A stretch of DNA of 60,953 nucleotides from an uncultured Paenibacillus sp. (GTDB lineage: Bacteria; Bacillota; Bacilli; Paenibacillales; Paenibacillaceae), in contig CALAWP010000048.1 in the NCBI GenBank assembly GCA_937895345.1, positions 1 through 60,953 on the forward strand, written 5' to 3'. The notes under the pieces are model-generated. The model was not told where the DNA came from and searched no databases. It worked only from the letters and a program-made list of their open reading frames with translations. The position numbers and the translations under genes are program-made. Positions 42,942-51,202 of this stretch are shown piece by piece (the stretch's first letter is position 1; every line of letters starts with the position of its first letter).

Positions 42942-44417
42942 TTAGGCCAAACCCGTCGCCTGCAGGAAACGCGCGTACGCGGCGTTCCATTCGGCCCCGT
43001 CCTTCGGCTCGTATTGTTCGACCGGGAACGAGTCCCGGACGGTCCTTCTCGCTTCCGCGATATCGGCGAGTTGTCCGTCCGCTATCCATTGTACCAGCAT
43101 ATTGCCGATTGCGCTTCCCTCCGTCGGTCCGGCCCATACCGGCTTGCCGATGGCGTTCGCCGTCCATTGGCACAGGAGCGTATTCTGGATGCCTCCTCCG
43201 ACCATATGAAGGCCGCCAAACGTGTGGCCCGACAGCTCCTCGACCTGTTCGAGCGCGTACCGGTATTTGAACGCAAGGTTTTCCAATACCGCCCGCACGT
43301 AAGCGCCCGTGCTCTGCGGAGCCTGCTGGCCCGTACGGGCGCAATAGGCGCGTATCGCGGCGGGCATGTCGCCCGGCTGCAGAAACAGGTCGTCGTCGGA
43401 ATCGATGAAGCAGGCGAACGGCTCCGCTTCTCCGGCCAGCTTGACCAGCTCCGGGAAGCTGTAGGAAGCCCCTTCCCGCTCCCAGGCCCGTCTGCATTCC
43501 TGCAGCACCCAGAGGCCCATAATGTTTTTGAGCAGCCGGAACGTGCCGTACACGCCGCCCTCGTTCGTAAAATTAAGCTCTTGCGCCCGTTTCGTCAAGA
43601 CGGGGCGCTCGACCTCCGTGCCGATGAGCGACCAGGTGCCGCAGCTGAGGTAAGCGAACGGGCGCTCCAGCGCCGGAACCGCCGCCACCGCCGAACCCGT
43701 GTCATGCTCCGCTACCGCATAGACGGGAACGGACTCGATGCCAAGCTCCTCGCACAGCGCGTCGCTCAAGCGGCCGGCCTTCGTGCCGGGCTGCACGACG
43801 GCGCCGAACAGACGGCGGTCTGCGCCGACGGACTCGATCAGCTTGTCGTCCCAATCTCCGGTTACGGGATTGTACAGCTGCGTCGTCGTCGCGTTGGAAA
43901 ACTCGTTGACCATTTCGCCCGTCAGGAAATAGCGCAGCAGCGCCGGAATCATCAAAAAATGTTTCGCTTCCTTCAGCAGCGGGGAATCCGCGGCCTTCAG
44001 CGCGGCGATCTGGTACAGCGTATTGATCGACATGAACTGAATGCCGGTGCGGCTGAAAATGTCGCCGGCGCCGAGCTCCTCCACGACGCGGTCGTATACG
44101 CCGTTCGTATGCGGATCGCGGTAATGGTACGGATTGCCGAGCAGCTCGCCTCCGGCGCCGATCAGACCGAAGTCGACGCCCCAGGAGTCGATGGCGACGC
44201 TGCTCAGCCGGATGCCGCGATGCTTCGCCTTCAGCAAGCCTTGCTTCAATTCATGCAGCAAGCGGAGAATGTCCCAATGGAGCCGGCCGCCGACCTGAAC
44301 GGGATCGTTCGGAAACCGGTGCAGCTCCTCCAGCTCGATGCGGCCGTCCGTCAGCCGGCCGAGCATGGCGCGGCCGCTGCTCGCGCCGAGGTCGAAAGCG
44401 AGCACATGCGCCGTCAC
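42942..44417 (-). CDS. rhaB: L-rhamnulokinase
   Basis: The 491-residue FGGY-family kinase phosphorylates L-rhamnulose. AFDLGASSGRAML is the first phosphate-binding block, AIDSWGVDFGLIG the sugar region, and HMVGGGIQNTLLCQWTANA the second nucleotide-binding block. The ATG overlaps the rhaA stop as ATGA. Length is typical for RhaB. Confidence 0.95.
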   Translation of the reverse strand: MTAHVLAFDLGASSGRAMLGRLTDGRIELEELHRFPNDPVQVGGRLHWDILRLLHELKQGLLKAKHRGIRLSSVAIDSWGVDFGLIGAGGELLGNPYHYRDPHTNGVYDRVVEELGAGDIFSRTGIQFMSINTLYQIAALKAADSPLLKEAKHFLMIPALLRYFLTGEMVNEFSNATTTQLYNPVTGDWDDKLIESVGADRRLFGAVVQPGTKAGRLSDALCEELGIESVPVYAVAEHDTGSAVAAVPALERPFAYLSCGTWSLIGTEVERPVLTKRAQELNFTNEGGVYGTFRLLKNIMGLWVLQECRRAWEREGASYSFPELVKLAGEAEPFACFIDSDDDLFLQPGDMPAAIRAYCARTGQQAPQSTGAYVRAVLENLAFKYRYALEQVEELSGHTFGGLHMVGGGIQNTLLCQWTANAIGKPVWAGPTEGSAIGNMLVQWIADGQLADIAEARRTVRDSFPVEQYEPKDGAEWNAAYARFLQATGLA

Positions 44418-45634
44418 CAGCTGGCACCGCCTTTGCCTCTGGCCAGAATGTCCTTGGCGTAGCTGCCGGATAAATACGCTTTCATCGGGTCAAGCGGCAA
44501 GCCCTGCTCCTCCCTTACGGCATGCAGCAGCGGCGTCACGTCGAATTCGAACGCCCGGCGAACCGCATCCTCCGCGCCCAGCACGTCGCCGCGGGCGGCG
44601 GCTTCCTCGACCTCGGCCTGGTTGATCAACAGCGCCTTGGCGTATTGCGTCTGCACGTTCAGCACGGAACGCAGCATGGCCGGAATCTTTTGCTCGATAT
44701 TGTGGGACTGGTCGATCATGTACGCGATATTGCTTACGCAGCCGCGCACCCCTTCGTCGGCGTCGTCCGCCGCATTCAATATTTGATAAAAAATAAGGAA
44801 CAGCTCGTAAGGGTTGATAGAACCGACGATCAAATCGTCGTCCGCGTATTTGCGGCTGTTGAAATGGAAGCCGCCGAGCCGCTTCTCGTCGATCAGGTAC
44901 GCGACGATATGCTCGATGTTGGCGCCCGGCAGGTGATGCCCCGTATCGACCAGCACTTCCGCCTGCGGCCCGAGCTTCAGCGCCATATTGTACGCCATGC
45001 CCCAATCCGCGAGGTCGGTATGATAGAACGCCGGCTCGAAGCATTTGTATTCGATCAGCATGCGCATGTCCGGCGTCAACGCCTTATACATCTCGGTCAG
45101 CGCTTCCTGCATCCAGCCTTTTCGCTTGCGGATATTGCCTTGGCCCGGATAGTTCGTGCCGTCCGCAAACCACAGGCTCAAGTCGCGGGAGCCCGTCTCC
45201 TTCGCGATGTCCACGCATTCCAGCAAATGATCCGTCGCCTTGCGGCGCACCGCGGCGTCCGCGTTCGTCACGCTGCCCAGCATATATTCGTCTTCCTGGA
45301 ACAGGTTCGGATTGACCGCGCCGATCGACAGCCCGAGACTTTCCGCGTGGCTTCTGAGCTTGCCGTAGTCGTCCACCTTATCCCACGGAATATGAATCGC
45401 CACGGACGGCGCAAGCCCCGTCAGCTTGTGAACCTGGGCCGCATCCTCGAATTTTTCGAACGGGTTGCGGGGAACGCCTTCCTTTTGGAACACCTTGAAC
45501 CGCGTGCCGGAGTCGCCGTAGCCCCAGGAAGGCGTTTCGATGCGAAGCTCCTTCAGCCGTTTCTTGACCGTATCCAGATCGATGCCCCTTGCCTTCTGCT
45601 GCTCTTCGAACAGTGCGTATGCGCGATCGCTCAT
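44414..45634 (-). CDS. rhaA: L-rhamnose isomerase (RhaI-type)
   Basis: The 406-residue TIM-barrel isomerase converts L-rhamnose to L-rhamnulose. Motifs include RIETPSWGYGDSGTRFKVF, VAIHIPWDKVDDYG, MLIEYKCFEPAFYHTD (metal ligands) and VLVDTGHHLPGANIEHIV. This resembles the RhaI type of Pseudomonas stutzeri and Streptomyces more than classical RhaA. AGGAGAG precedes the ATG. It leads the rhaA-rhaB-rhaR set. Confidence 0.9.
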   Translation of the reverse strand: MSDRAYALFEEQQKARGIDLDTVKKRLKELRIETPSWGYGDSGTRFKVFQKEGVPRNPFEKFEDAAQVHKLTGLAPSVAIHIPWDKVDDYGKLRSHAESLGLSIGAVNPNLFQEDEYMLGSVTNADAAVRRKATDHLLECVDIAKETGSRDLSLWFADGTNYPGQGNIRKRKGWMQEALTEMYKALTPDMRMLIEYKCFEPAFYHTDLADWGMAYNMALKLGPQAEVLVDTGHHLPGANIEHIVAYLIDEKRLGGFHFNSRKYADDDLIVGSINPYELFLIFYQILNAADDADEGVRGCVSNIAYMIDQSHNIEQKIPAMLRSVLNVQTQYAKALLINQAEVEEAAARGDVLGAEDAVRRAFEFDVTPLLHAVREEQGLPLDPMKAYLSGSYAKDILARGKGGASW

Positions 45635-45753
45635 GAACTACACTCTCCTGTCTCTATAATGGAAATTTTATAATTCCAAAATCCAGCCTCCACGCCTTAT
45701 TCCTGCATGCATTCATCCCGAATAGGCGCCGTGTCCGGCTGTCCTGCAAACCG

Positions 45754-46125
45754 CTATTTCAGCGGATACCCCATGGTCGACATAAGCGCGTTCGCCGCCT
45801 GGGTCGAATCGAGGCGGCTGTATTGCACGATGACCGGTATATCGCTCCTCAGCTCGATTGCATAAGGAACGCCCGCCGGGATCGTAAGGCCGTCCTTGAC
45901 CAGCGAGCTCGTGCGAATATGCTTCGTCCGCCGGCCGGGCACGACGACCGGAATGTCTTCCATCGGCTCCCGGTCTTCAAAAAAAATCGTAAACCGGATC
46001 AGCGCCTCCTCAGACGACGTATTCAGCACGCACACGGACTCGTGGCTCGTCAAGCTTCCGGTGCTGTCCGGCGGAATGTAGCCGTCGGGGATTACCCAAT
46101 GTTTCTCGCCTCTTGCCTGAAACAT
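45754..46125 (-). CDS. ASRT-like soluble protein (sensory rhodopsin transducer family)
   Basis: The 123-residue protein contains HWVIPDGYIPPDSTG, SHESVCVLNTSSEEALIRFTI, VVPGRRTKHIRTSSL and VIVQYSRLDSTQAANALMSTMG. This matches the Anabaena sensory rhodopsin transducer family, a beta-sandwich protein. No rhodopsin is present. Published analysis of this family predicted a small-molecule- or sugar-binding role; the position between rhaEW and rhaA supports a link with rhamnose use. It lies 120 bases upstream of rhaA on the same strand. Confidence 0.85.
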   Translation of the reverse strand: MFQARGEKHWVIPDGYIPPDSTGSLTSHESVCVLNTSSEEALIRFTIFFEDREPMEDIPVVVPGRRTKHIRTSSLVKDGLTIPAGVPYAIELRSDIPVIVQYSRLDSTQAANALMSTMGYPLK

Positions 46126-46173
46126 CCTATCTCCTCCTCGCCCGCCTGCCGTTTACGCAGGCGCATGATGATT

Positions 46174-46455
46174 AAGCGCGATGCCGTTCGGTCAAATCGT
46201 CAATACCGAACGGCTAAGTCCATGGTTTTGAACGAAATATCGTTCAAATCGTCGATACCGATCGGCTAAGTCCATGATTTTGAACGAAATATCGTTCAAA
46301 TCGTCGATGCCGATCGGCCAAGTCCATGATTTTGAACGAAATATCGTTCAAATCGTCGATGCCGATCGGCCAAGTCCATGGTTTTGAACGAAATATCGTT
46401 CAAATCGTCAATGCCGATCGGCCAAGTCCATGGTTTTGAGCGAAATATCGTTCAA
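46174..46455. repeat. 52-bp tandem array with paired palindromes
   Basis: TTTTGAACGAAATATCGTTC recurs at 46226, 46278, 46330, 46382 and 46434 (the last with one mismatch), an exact 52-base period. Each unit has two dyads: TTGAACGA-AATA-TCGTTCAA and, in the middle units, the perfect palindrome GCCGATCGGC. Spacer sequence AAGTCCATGRTTTTG is constant. Single-base differences mark unit types (GATGCC or GATACC, GGCC or GGCT). It lies between rhaEW and the ASRT-like gene. The remaining part of the gap (46456-46539) is GC-rich and shows no gene. Confidence 0.92.
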
Positions 46456-46539
46456 GAGCCCCGGTACCGAACCGGCGAGGCCGGCTCCGGCGGCGCGGTC
46501 GTCCGGCGGCCGGGCCGGCTCGGCCAAGCCGCCGCGTAA

Positions 46540-48609
46540 TTAGCGCGTGAACGCAGCAGGTACGCCGCCGTCGATCGTCAGCATGCAGCCGGTCGTCTTC
46601 GACGCTTTGGACGAGGCGAAATAGGCGACGCCCTCCGCGATATCGCTCGGATAAATGTTGACGAGCAGCGTCGTGCGCTTGCGGTAGTACTCCTCCAGCT
46701 GATCCGGCTCGATGCCGTAAGCGGCGGCGCGCTCATTGCGCCAATTGCTGTTCCAGATCGCCGAGCCTTGCAAAATCGCATCCGGTAATACCGTATTGAC
46801 GCGAATGCCGAATTCTCCGCCTTCCGCGGCGATGCAGCGCGCCAGGTGCGCTTCCATCGCTTTGGCGGCGCTGTAAGCCGTGGCGTTTTTGCCTGCGTAG
46901 ACGGAGTTTTTGGAGCCGATGAACACCATGCTGCCGCCGATGCCCTGCGTCTTCATCACTTTGAACGCCTCGCGCGCCACCAGGAAGTAGCCGGTGCCGA
47001 GCACGTTCATATTCAGGTTCCATTCCTTCAGCGACGTTTCGTCGAACGGACTCGACGTGGCCAATCCTGCGTTGTTGACCAGAATATCTACGCCGCCGTA
47101 AGCCAAATTCGTCTCCGCGTAAGCCGCCGCCACCTGCTCCTCGCTCGTCACGTCCATCTTCACGGCAATGGCGCGGTTGTCGCCGTATTGGGCGTTGATT
47201 TCGTCCGCGACCTTTTGCGCGCCCTCCAAATTCAGGTCCGCCAGCACGACGTGCGCGCCTTCCGATACGAGTCTGCGCGCCGTCGCGCTGCCGATGCCGC
47301 CCGCGCCTCCGGTAATGAGCGCCACCTGGCGGGAAAACTCCGCTTCGGCCGGAGCCAGCGTCAGCTTATACAGCTCGAGCGGCCAATATTCGACGTTGTA
47401 CGATTCGTTTTCGCTGAGCGAAACGAAGTTGCCCAGCGCCGTCGCGCCGCGCATGACGGCGATCGCGCGATGATACAGCGCTCCGCTCACTTGGGACATC
47501 GCCCAGCTTTTGCCGGTGTTGATCATGCCGATGCCCGGAATGAGGATGACGCGGGGCGCCGCTTCGAACATGTTGTCGCCTTCGTTTTTGTTGCGGTCAA
47601 AATATTGTTTGTAGGAAGCCTTGTACTCTTCAATACCCGCCTCAAGCTTTGCCTTCAAGCCTTCGACGTCGTCAGCGTCCGGCGTCCAGTCGATAAACAG
47701 CGGAACGACCTTCGTATGCACCAGATGGTCCGGACATGCGGCTCCGACCTGCGACAGCTTGGCGGAATCCCGGCCGCCCACGAACGAGAGCACGTCGTCG
47801 CCGTCGTCGAAGGAGAGAATCATTCGCTTCTCGTCGCTGACCGCGCCGCGAATCGCCGGCATCACTTGCGCCGCGATCGACCGGCGCACGTCGGCCGGAA
47901 GCGCCGCATGCTTCACGCCGCCGAACAGTTTGTCTTCCTGAACGCGGGCTTCGATATAAGCCTCCGCTTCGTTAATAATTTTGATCGTTTGCGTGTAGCA
48001 AGCTTCGGACGTATCGCCCCAAGTGACGAGGCCGTGCTTCTCCATCAGCACCAGCTCGGCGTTCGGATTGGCGAGCACACCTTCGGCGATCATTTTGGAA
48101 AGGGTAAAGCCCGGTCGAACGTAAGGCACCCATACAAAGCGGTTTCCGAAAATTTCTTCCGCGATCTGGCGCCCGTTATCCGCGCAGCACAAGCTGATAA
48201 TGGCATCCGGATGCGTGTGGTCGACATGCTTGAACGGCAGAAACGCATGCAGCAGCGTCTCGATGGAAGCGCGCGGATGCTTGGCGTCGATCATGCAATT
48301 CGCCAAATACGCGACCATTTCTTCGTCCGGCATTTCCGAACGTTCGAACAACGGGCGAATGTCGTCCATCCGAAGCCCCGTAAAATTGCCCGCTTTCATC
48401 GTCGCCAGATCGGAGCCGCTGCCCTTGACGAACATGACTTCCACTTCGCGGCCCCGGAAATCCCGGACGACCGTCTTGCTGGACGTATTTCCCCCGCCGT
48501 AGTTGCATACGCGGCGATCCGCGCCGATCAGATTCGAGCGGTAAACGAGTTCGTCCAATCCGCCCTGCAGCTCTGCTGCTTTTGCCTTGTCCCATAAAGA
48601 TTGTACCAT
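46540..48609 (-). CDS. rhaEW: Bifunctional rhamnulose-1-phosphate aldolase / lactaldehyde dehydrogenase (RhaEW type)
   Basis: The 689-residue fusion has a class II aldolase domain (about residues 10-400) with VDHTHPDAIISLCCA, DRRVCNYGGGNTSSK and LMEKHGLVTWGDT, and a C-terminal short-chain dehydrogenase (from about residue 430) with ALITGGAGGIGSATARRL and the YSAAK active site. It cleaves rhamnulose 1-phosphate to DHAP and L-lactaldehyde, and the second domain handles lactaldehyde, giving lactate. The length matches Bacillus subtilis YuxG. The start at 48609 follows GGAGG. Confidence 0.93.
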   Translation of the reverse strand: MVQSLWDKAKAAELQGGLDELVYRSNLIGADRRVCNYGGGNTSSKTVVRDFRGREVEVMFVKGSGSDLATMKAGNFTGLRMDDIRPLFERSEMPDEEMVAYLANCMIDAKHPRASIETLLHAFLPFKHVDHTHPDAIISLCCADNGRQIAEEIFGNRFVWVPYVRPGFTLSKMIAEGVLANPNAELVLMEKHGLVTWGDTSEACYTQTIKIINEAEAYIEARVQEDKLFGGVKHAALPADVRRSIAAQVMPAIRGAVSDEKRMILSFDDGDDVLSFVGGRDSAKLSQVGAACPDHLVHTKVVPLFIDWTPDADDVEGLKAKLEAGIEEYKASYKQYFDRNKNEGDNMFEAAPRVILIPGIGMINTGKSWAMSQVSGALYHRAIAVMRGATALGNFVSLSENESYNVEYWPLELYKLTLAPAEAEFSRQVALITGGAGGIGSATARRLVSEGAHVVLADLNLEGAQKVADEINAQYGDNRAIAVKMDVTSEEQVAAAYAETNLAYGGVDILVNNAGLATSSPFDETSLKEWNLNMNVLGTGYFLVAREAFKVMKTQGIGGSMVFIGSKNSVYAGKNATAYSAAKAMEAHLARCIAAEGGEFGIRVNTVLPDAILQGSAIWNSNWRNERAAAYGIEPDQLEEYYRKRTTLLVNIYPSDIAEGVAYFASSKASKTTGCMLTIDGGVPAAFTR

Positions 48610-48639
48610 GGCTCTAACCTCCGAATAATTTTGAATGTA

Positions 48640-48720
48640 TTTGTTTTTGTTTGATATGAGTATATCACGTTTGTTTATTTTTGAATATACCGTTTTCAAA
48701 CCTGCAAAAAACAAAAAATC
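48640..48720 (-). promoter_or_regulatory. AT-rich promoter region of rhaEW with T-rich repeats
   Basis: The minus strand holds TATACT as a possible -10, TTCAAA as a possible -35, and related TTTGTTT-containing segments (+ strand TTTGTTTTTGTTTGATAT and CGTTTGTTTATTTTTGAATA) that could be DeoR-type operator repeats. The exact promoter cannot be fixed by eye. Confidence 0.4.
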
Positions 48721-48801
48721 CAAAAATCCGATTGTTCCCCCTCTCGGAACGGCAGCCTTATAACGGAACCCGAATAATTCAAATAATTTCGCCCAAGCCT
48801 T

Positions 48802-48815
48802 GAAAGCGCTTTAAT
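48802..48815. promoter_or_regulatory. Catabolite responsive element (cre), near-perfect
   Basis: TGAAAGCGCTTTAA differs from the ideal CcpA site TGAAAGCGCTTTCA at one base. It lies about 190 bases upstream of rhaEW and 120 bases downstream of the ArsR-type regulator stop. Predicts glucose repression through CcpA of rhaEW. Confidence 0.7.
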
Positions 48816-48933
48816 TCAAGCGAACCATTAATAAGCCGGGTAAGCCGTGCAATGCCTGAAACAGCTTCAGCGCCGGGGAAGAACTGCAGATCGGAGTCAA
48901 AAATAAGATCGAAGCGGGGTATCACTCACCCCG

Positions 48934-49842
48934 CTACTCGCATCGAAGCGTCACTTCGATATCCTGGTTGTAGTTGCCGAACCCTTTGCCGAACAGCGTG
49001 ACGCCGCCGCAGTTTTTGGCCGTCGCGCTGCAGGCAATGCGGAACAAAATTTCGCGGTCGTACGACAGGGACAGGCCGTCGATCGTGACGCCGGACACCC
49101 GGACCCCGTCGATGTACGAGCCCTCGCGCGTTATCCGGATCGTCTTCATCAGTCCGTGTTGAATGTTTTTGTGCCACCAGGCCGGCGTGTACAGGCCGCG
49201 GGCGCCTCCAAAATCGCCCGGATACGTCCAGGTGCCGATCTCCCGGCCGTTTACCGCAAAGACGATGTCCGAAGGCAGATGATTGACCGCGCACGGCGTC
49301 TCCGAACAAATCTCCAGCGAAATCTCCAGCGATTCCGGCCTCTCGTTATTGACCATGTAATTCGGAATCCGATATTCCACATAACCCGAACCGAACCACA
49401 GCACTTTGGCGTACACATGCTCCGGATCGGCAAAATAACGCGGATCGTCGCACATGCCGATCATGTTCGTTTCCGAAGCGAGGCCGCAGGTCGGCTTCAC
49501 TTCGTAGGAAGCGTACGTGCCGACCGGCAGCGACACCTGATAACGATTGCGTTGGCCCTCCTCCCGGGAAGCGGCCTTGAACACAAGCGTCGCCTCGCTC
49601 AGCTCGAGACGGCACAGCTTTTGCATCCCTCTTTTGCCCGCGACGGACTCGCAGCGAACAATGCCCGCCCGCTCCAGCATATGGATATGTCTCGTCACGA
49701 TGGGGGACTTTATATGAAGCGCTTCGGACAACCCTTTAATATTCATGGGCTGCCCGCTCAGCAATTCGATGATCTTGACCCGGGTAGGGGATGAAAAACA
49801 TTCCAGAAACCGCATGTTTTCGCTTCTGACTTCAATATTCAC
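48934..49842 (-). CDS. ArsR-HTH regulator with a large C-terminal beta domain
   Basis: The 302-residue protein has a winged helix at about residues 8-75 (FLECFSSPTRVKIIELLSGQ, GLSEALHIKSPIVTRHIHML) of the ArsR family, then a roughly 220-residue domain with YEVKPTCGLASETNMIG, VLWFGSGYVEYRIPNYM and GTWTYPGDFGGARGLYTPAW. The domain is probably beta-sandwich and may sense a ligand; I do not know it by name. It starts with GTG, preceded by GGGAGGGG, and faces the alcohol dehydrogenase gene, which it probably controls. Confidence 0.78.
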   Translation of the reverse strand: MNIEVRSENMRFLECFSSPTRVKIIELLSGQPMNIKGLSEALHIKSPIVTRHIHMLERAGIVRCESVAGKRGMQKLCRLELSEATLVFKAASREEGQRNRYQVSLPVGTYASYEVKPTCGLASETNMIGMCDDPRYFADPEHVYAKVLWFGSGYVEYRIPNYMVNNERPESLEISLEICSETPCAVNHLPSDIVFAVNGREIGTWTYPGDFGGARGLYTPAWWHKNIQHGLMKTIRITREGSYIDGVRVSGVTIDGLSLSYDREILFRIACSATAKNCGGVTLFGKGFGNYNQDIEVTLRCE

Positions 49843-49894
49843 GGCAACGCCCCTCCCATCCTTCATAGCTGCAACAATTATATAACCAAAAAGT

Positions 49895-50000
49895 TAAGGT
49901 TACAATGCCGGATATTGCCTTGACACCCCTAAGCAACTTCAATAAAATAAATCGCGTAACCGTAACTTGAAGAGTATTTAGTTAATTTTGAAGTTAATCT
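49895..50000. promoter_or_regulatory. Divergent promoter region with inverted-repeat operator candidates
   Basis: For the plus strand TTGACA (49920-49925) and TAAAAT (49943-49948) are 17 bases apart. AACTTCAA (49935-49942, in the spacer), AACTTGAA (49964-49971) and TTGAAGTT (49988-49995) are related half-sites; GGTTAC (49898-49903) and GTAACC (49956-49961) form another pair. These likely bind the divergently encoded regulator. Confidence 0.6.
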
Positions 50001-50021
50001 AATAGGAAGCGAGGGATAGGC

Positions 50022-51188
50022 GTGAACAACTTTCAGTTTCACAACCCGACCCGCATCGTATTCGGCGAAGGCTCGGCCGATCGGATCGGCGAGCTGACGA
50101 AGCCGTACGGCGATGCCGTCCTGCTTGTCTACGGCGGCGGTAGCATCAAGAAGACGGGCTTGTACGACCGTGCGTACGCCCAGCTGAAGGAAGCCGGAAT
50201 TCGCGTGCGCGAGCTGCCCGGCGTCGAACCGAATCCGCGGCTGAGCACCGTCAACAAAGGGATCGAGCTGTGCCGCAGCAACGGCATCGGCTTCATTCTT
50301 GCCGTCGGAGGCGGCAGCGTCATCGATGCGGCCAAAGCTATCGCAGCCGGCGTACCTTACGACGGCGACGTATGGGACTTCTTTTCGAACAAAGCCGTTA
50401 TCGAACGCGCATTGCCGATCGGCACCGTGCTGACGCTTGCGGCGACGGGCTCGGAAATGAACGGCAACACGGTCATCTCCCATTGGGACGCCAAGTTGAA
50501 ACGGGGAGCCGGCAGCCCTCATCTGTTCCCGAAATTTTCGATATTGGATCCGACGCTTACATACAGCGTGCCTCGCAACCATACCGTATACGGCTCCATC
50601 GACATTATGTCGCACGTATTCGAGCAGTATTTCAGTTTGACCGAAAATACGCCGCTGCAGGAGCGTTTCTGCGAATCGATCTTGCAAACCGTTATCGAAA
50701 ATATCGAGCCCGCGCTCGCCGATCCGTCCGACTATGCGGCGCGCTCCAATCTGATGTGGTGCGGCACGATGGCGCTTAACGGCGGCCAGATCAGCCTGGG
50801 CATGGCCAACGACTGGGCGTCGCACGGCATCGAGCACGAAATTAGCGCCATTTACGACATTCCCCACGGCGCGGGTCTGGCGATCGTTTTCCCGAATTGG
50901 ATGAAATACGTCTACAAAGAAAGGCCCGGCCGGTTTGCGCAATACGCCGAGCGGGTATGGGGAATTGCGCGCGAAGGAAGGTCGGATGAAGAGCTCGCGC
51001 TTGCCGGCATCGAAGCGACGCAGCAATTTTATAAGCGGATCGGAGCGGAAACGTCATTGGCCGACTTCGGCATCGGAAACGAGCAGCTGGACAGAATGGC
51101 CGAGGAAGCGGTCCGCTACGGCCCGATCGGTTCGTTCAAGCGGCTGCACAAGGAAGACGTCAAATCCATTTTGGAAATGTGTTTATAA
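50022..51188 (+). CDS. Iron-containing alcohol dehydrogenase (BDH type)
   Basis: The 388-residue enzyme has IVFGEGSADRIGEL, LAVGGGSVIDAAKAIAAG (NAD-binding) and the metal ligands in GSIDIMSHVFEQY and GIEHEISAIYDIPHGAG. It is close to NADH-dependent butanol dehydrogenases (YugJ/YugK type). In this cluster it could reduce lactaldehyde to 1,2-propanediol, a role inferred from neighbours. It begins with GTG after an AGGAAGCGAGGG stretch and is followed by the aldo/keto reductase gene after 14 bases. Confidence 0.88.
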   Translation: MNNFQFHNPTRIVFGEGSADRIGELTKPYGDAVLLVYGGGSIKKTGLYDRAYAQLKEAGIRVRELPGVEPNPRLSTVNKGIELCRSNGIGFILAVGGGSVIDAAKAIAAGVPYDGDVWDFFSNKAVIERALPIGTVLTLAATGSEMNGNTVISHWDAKLKRGAGSPHLFPKFSILDPTLTYSVPRNHTVYGSIDIMSHVFEQYFSLTENTPLQERFCESILQTVIENIEPALADPSDYAARSNLMWCGTMALNGGQISLGMANDWASHGIEHEISAIYDIPHGAGLAIVFPNWMKYVYKERPGRFAQYAERVWGIAREGRSDEELALAGIEATQQFYKRIGAETSLADFGIGNEQLDRMAEEAVRYGPIGSFKRLHKEDVKSILEMCL

Positions 51189-51202
51189 GGAGGAATTCGA
51201 GA

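Noticed and set aside
46174..46455. CRISPR array
   Set aside because: The whole 52-bp unit is repeated with no unique spacers, and no cas genes are near.
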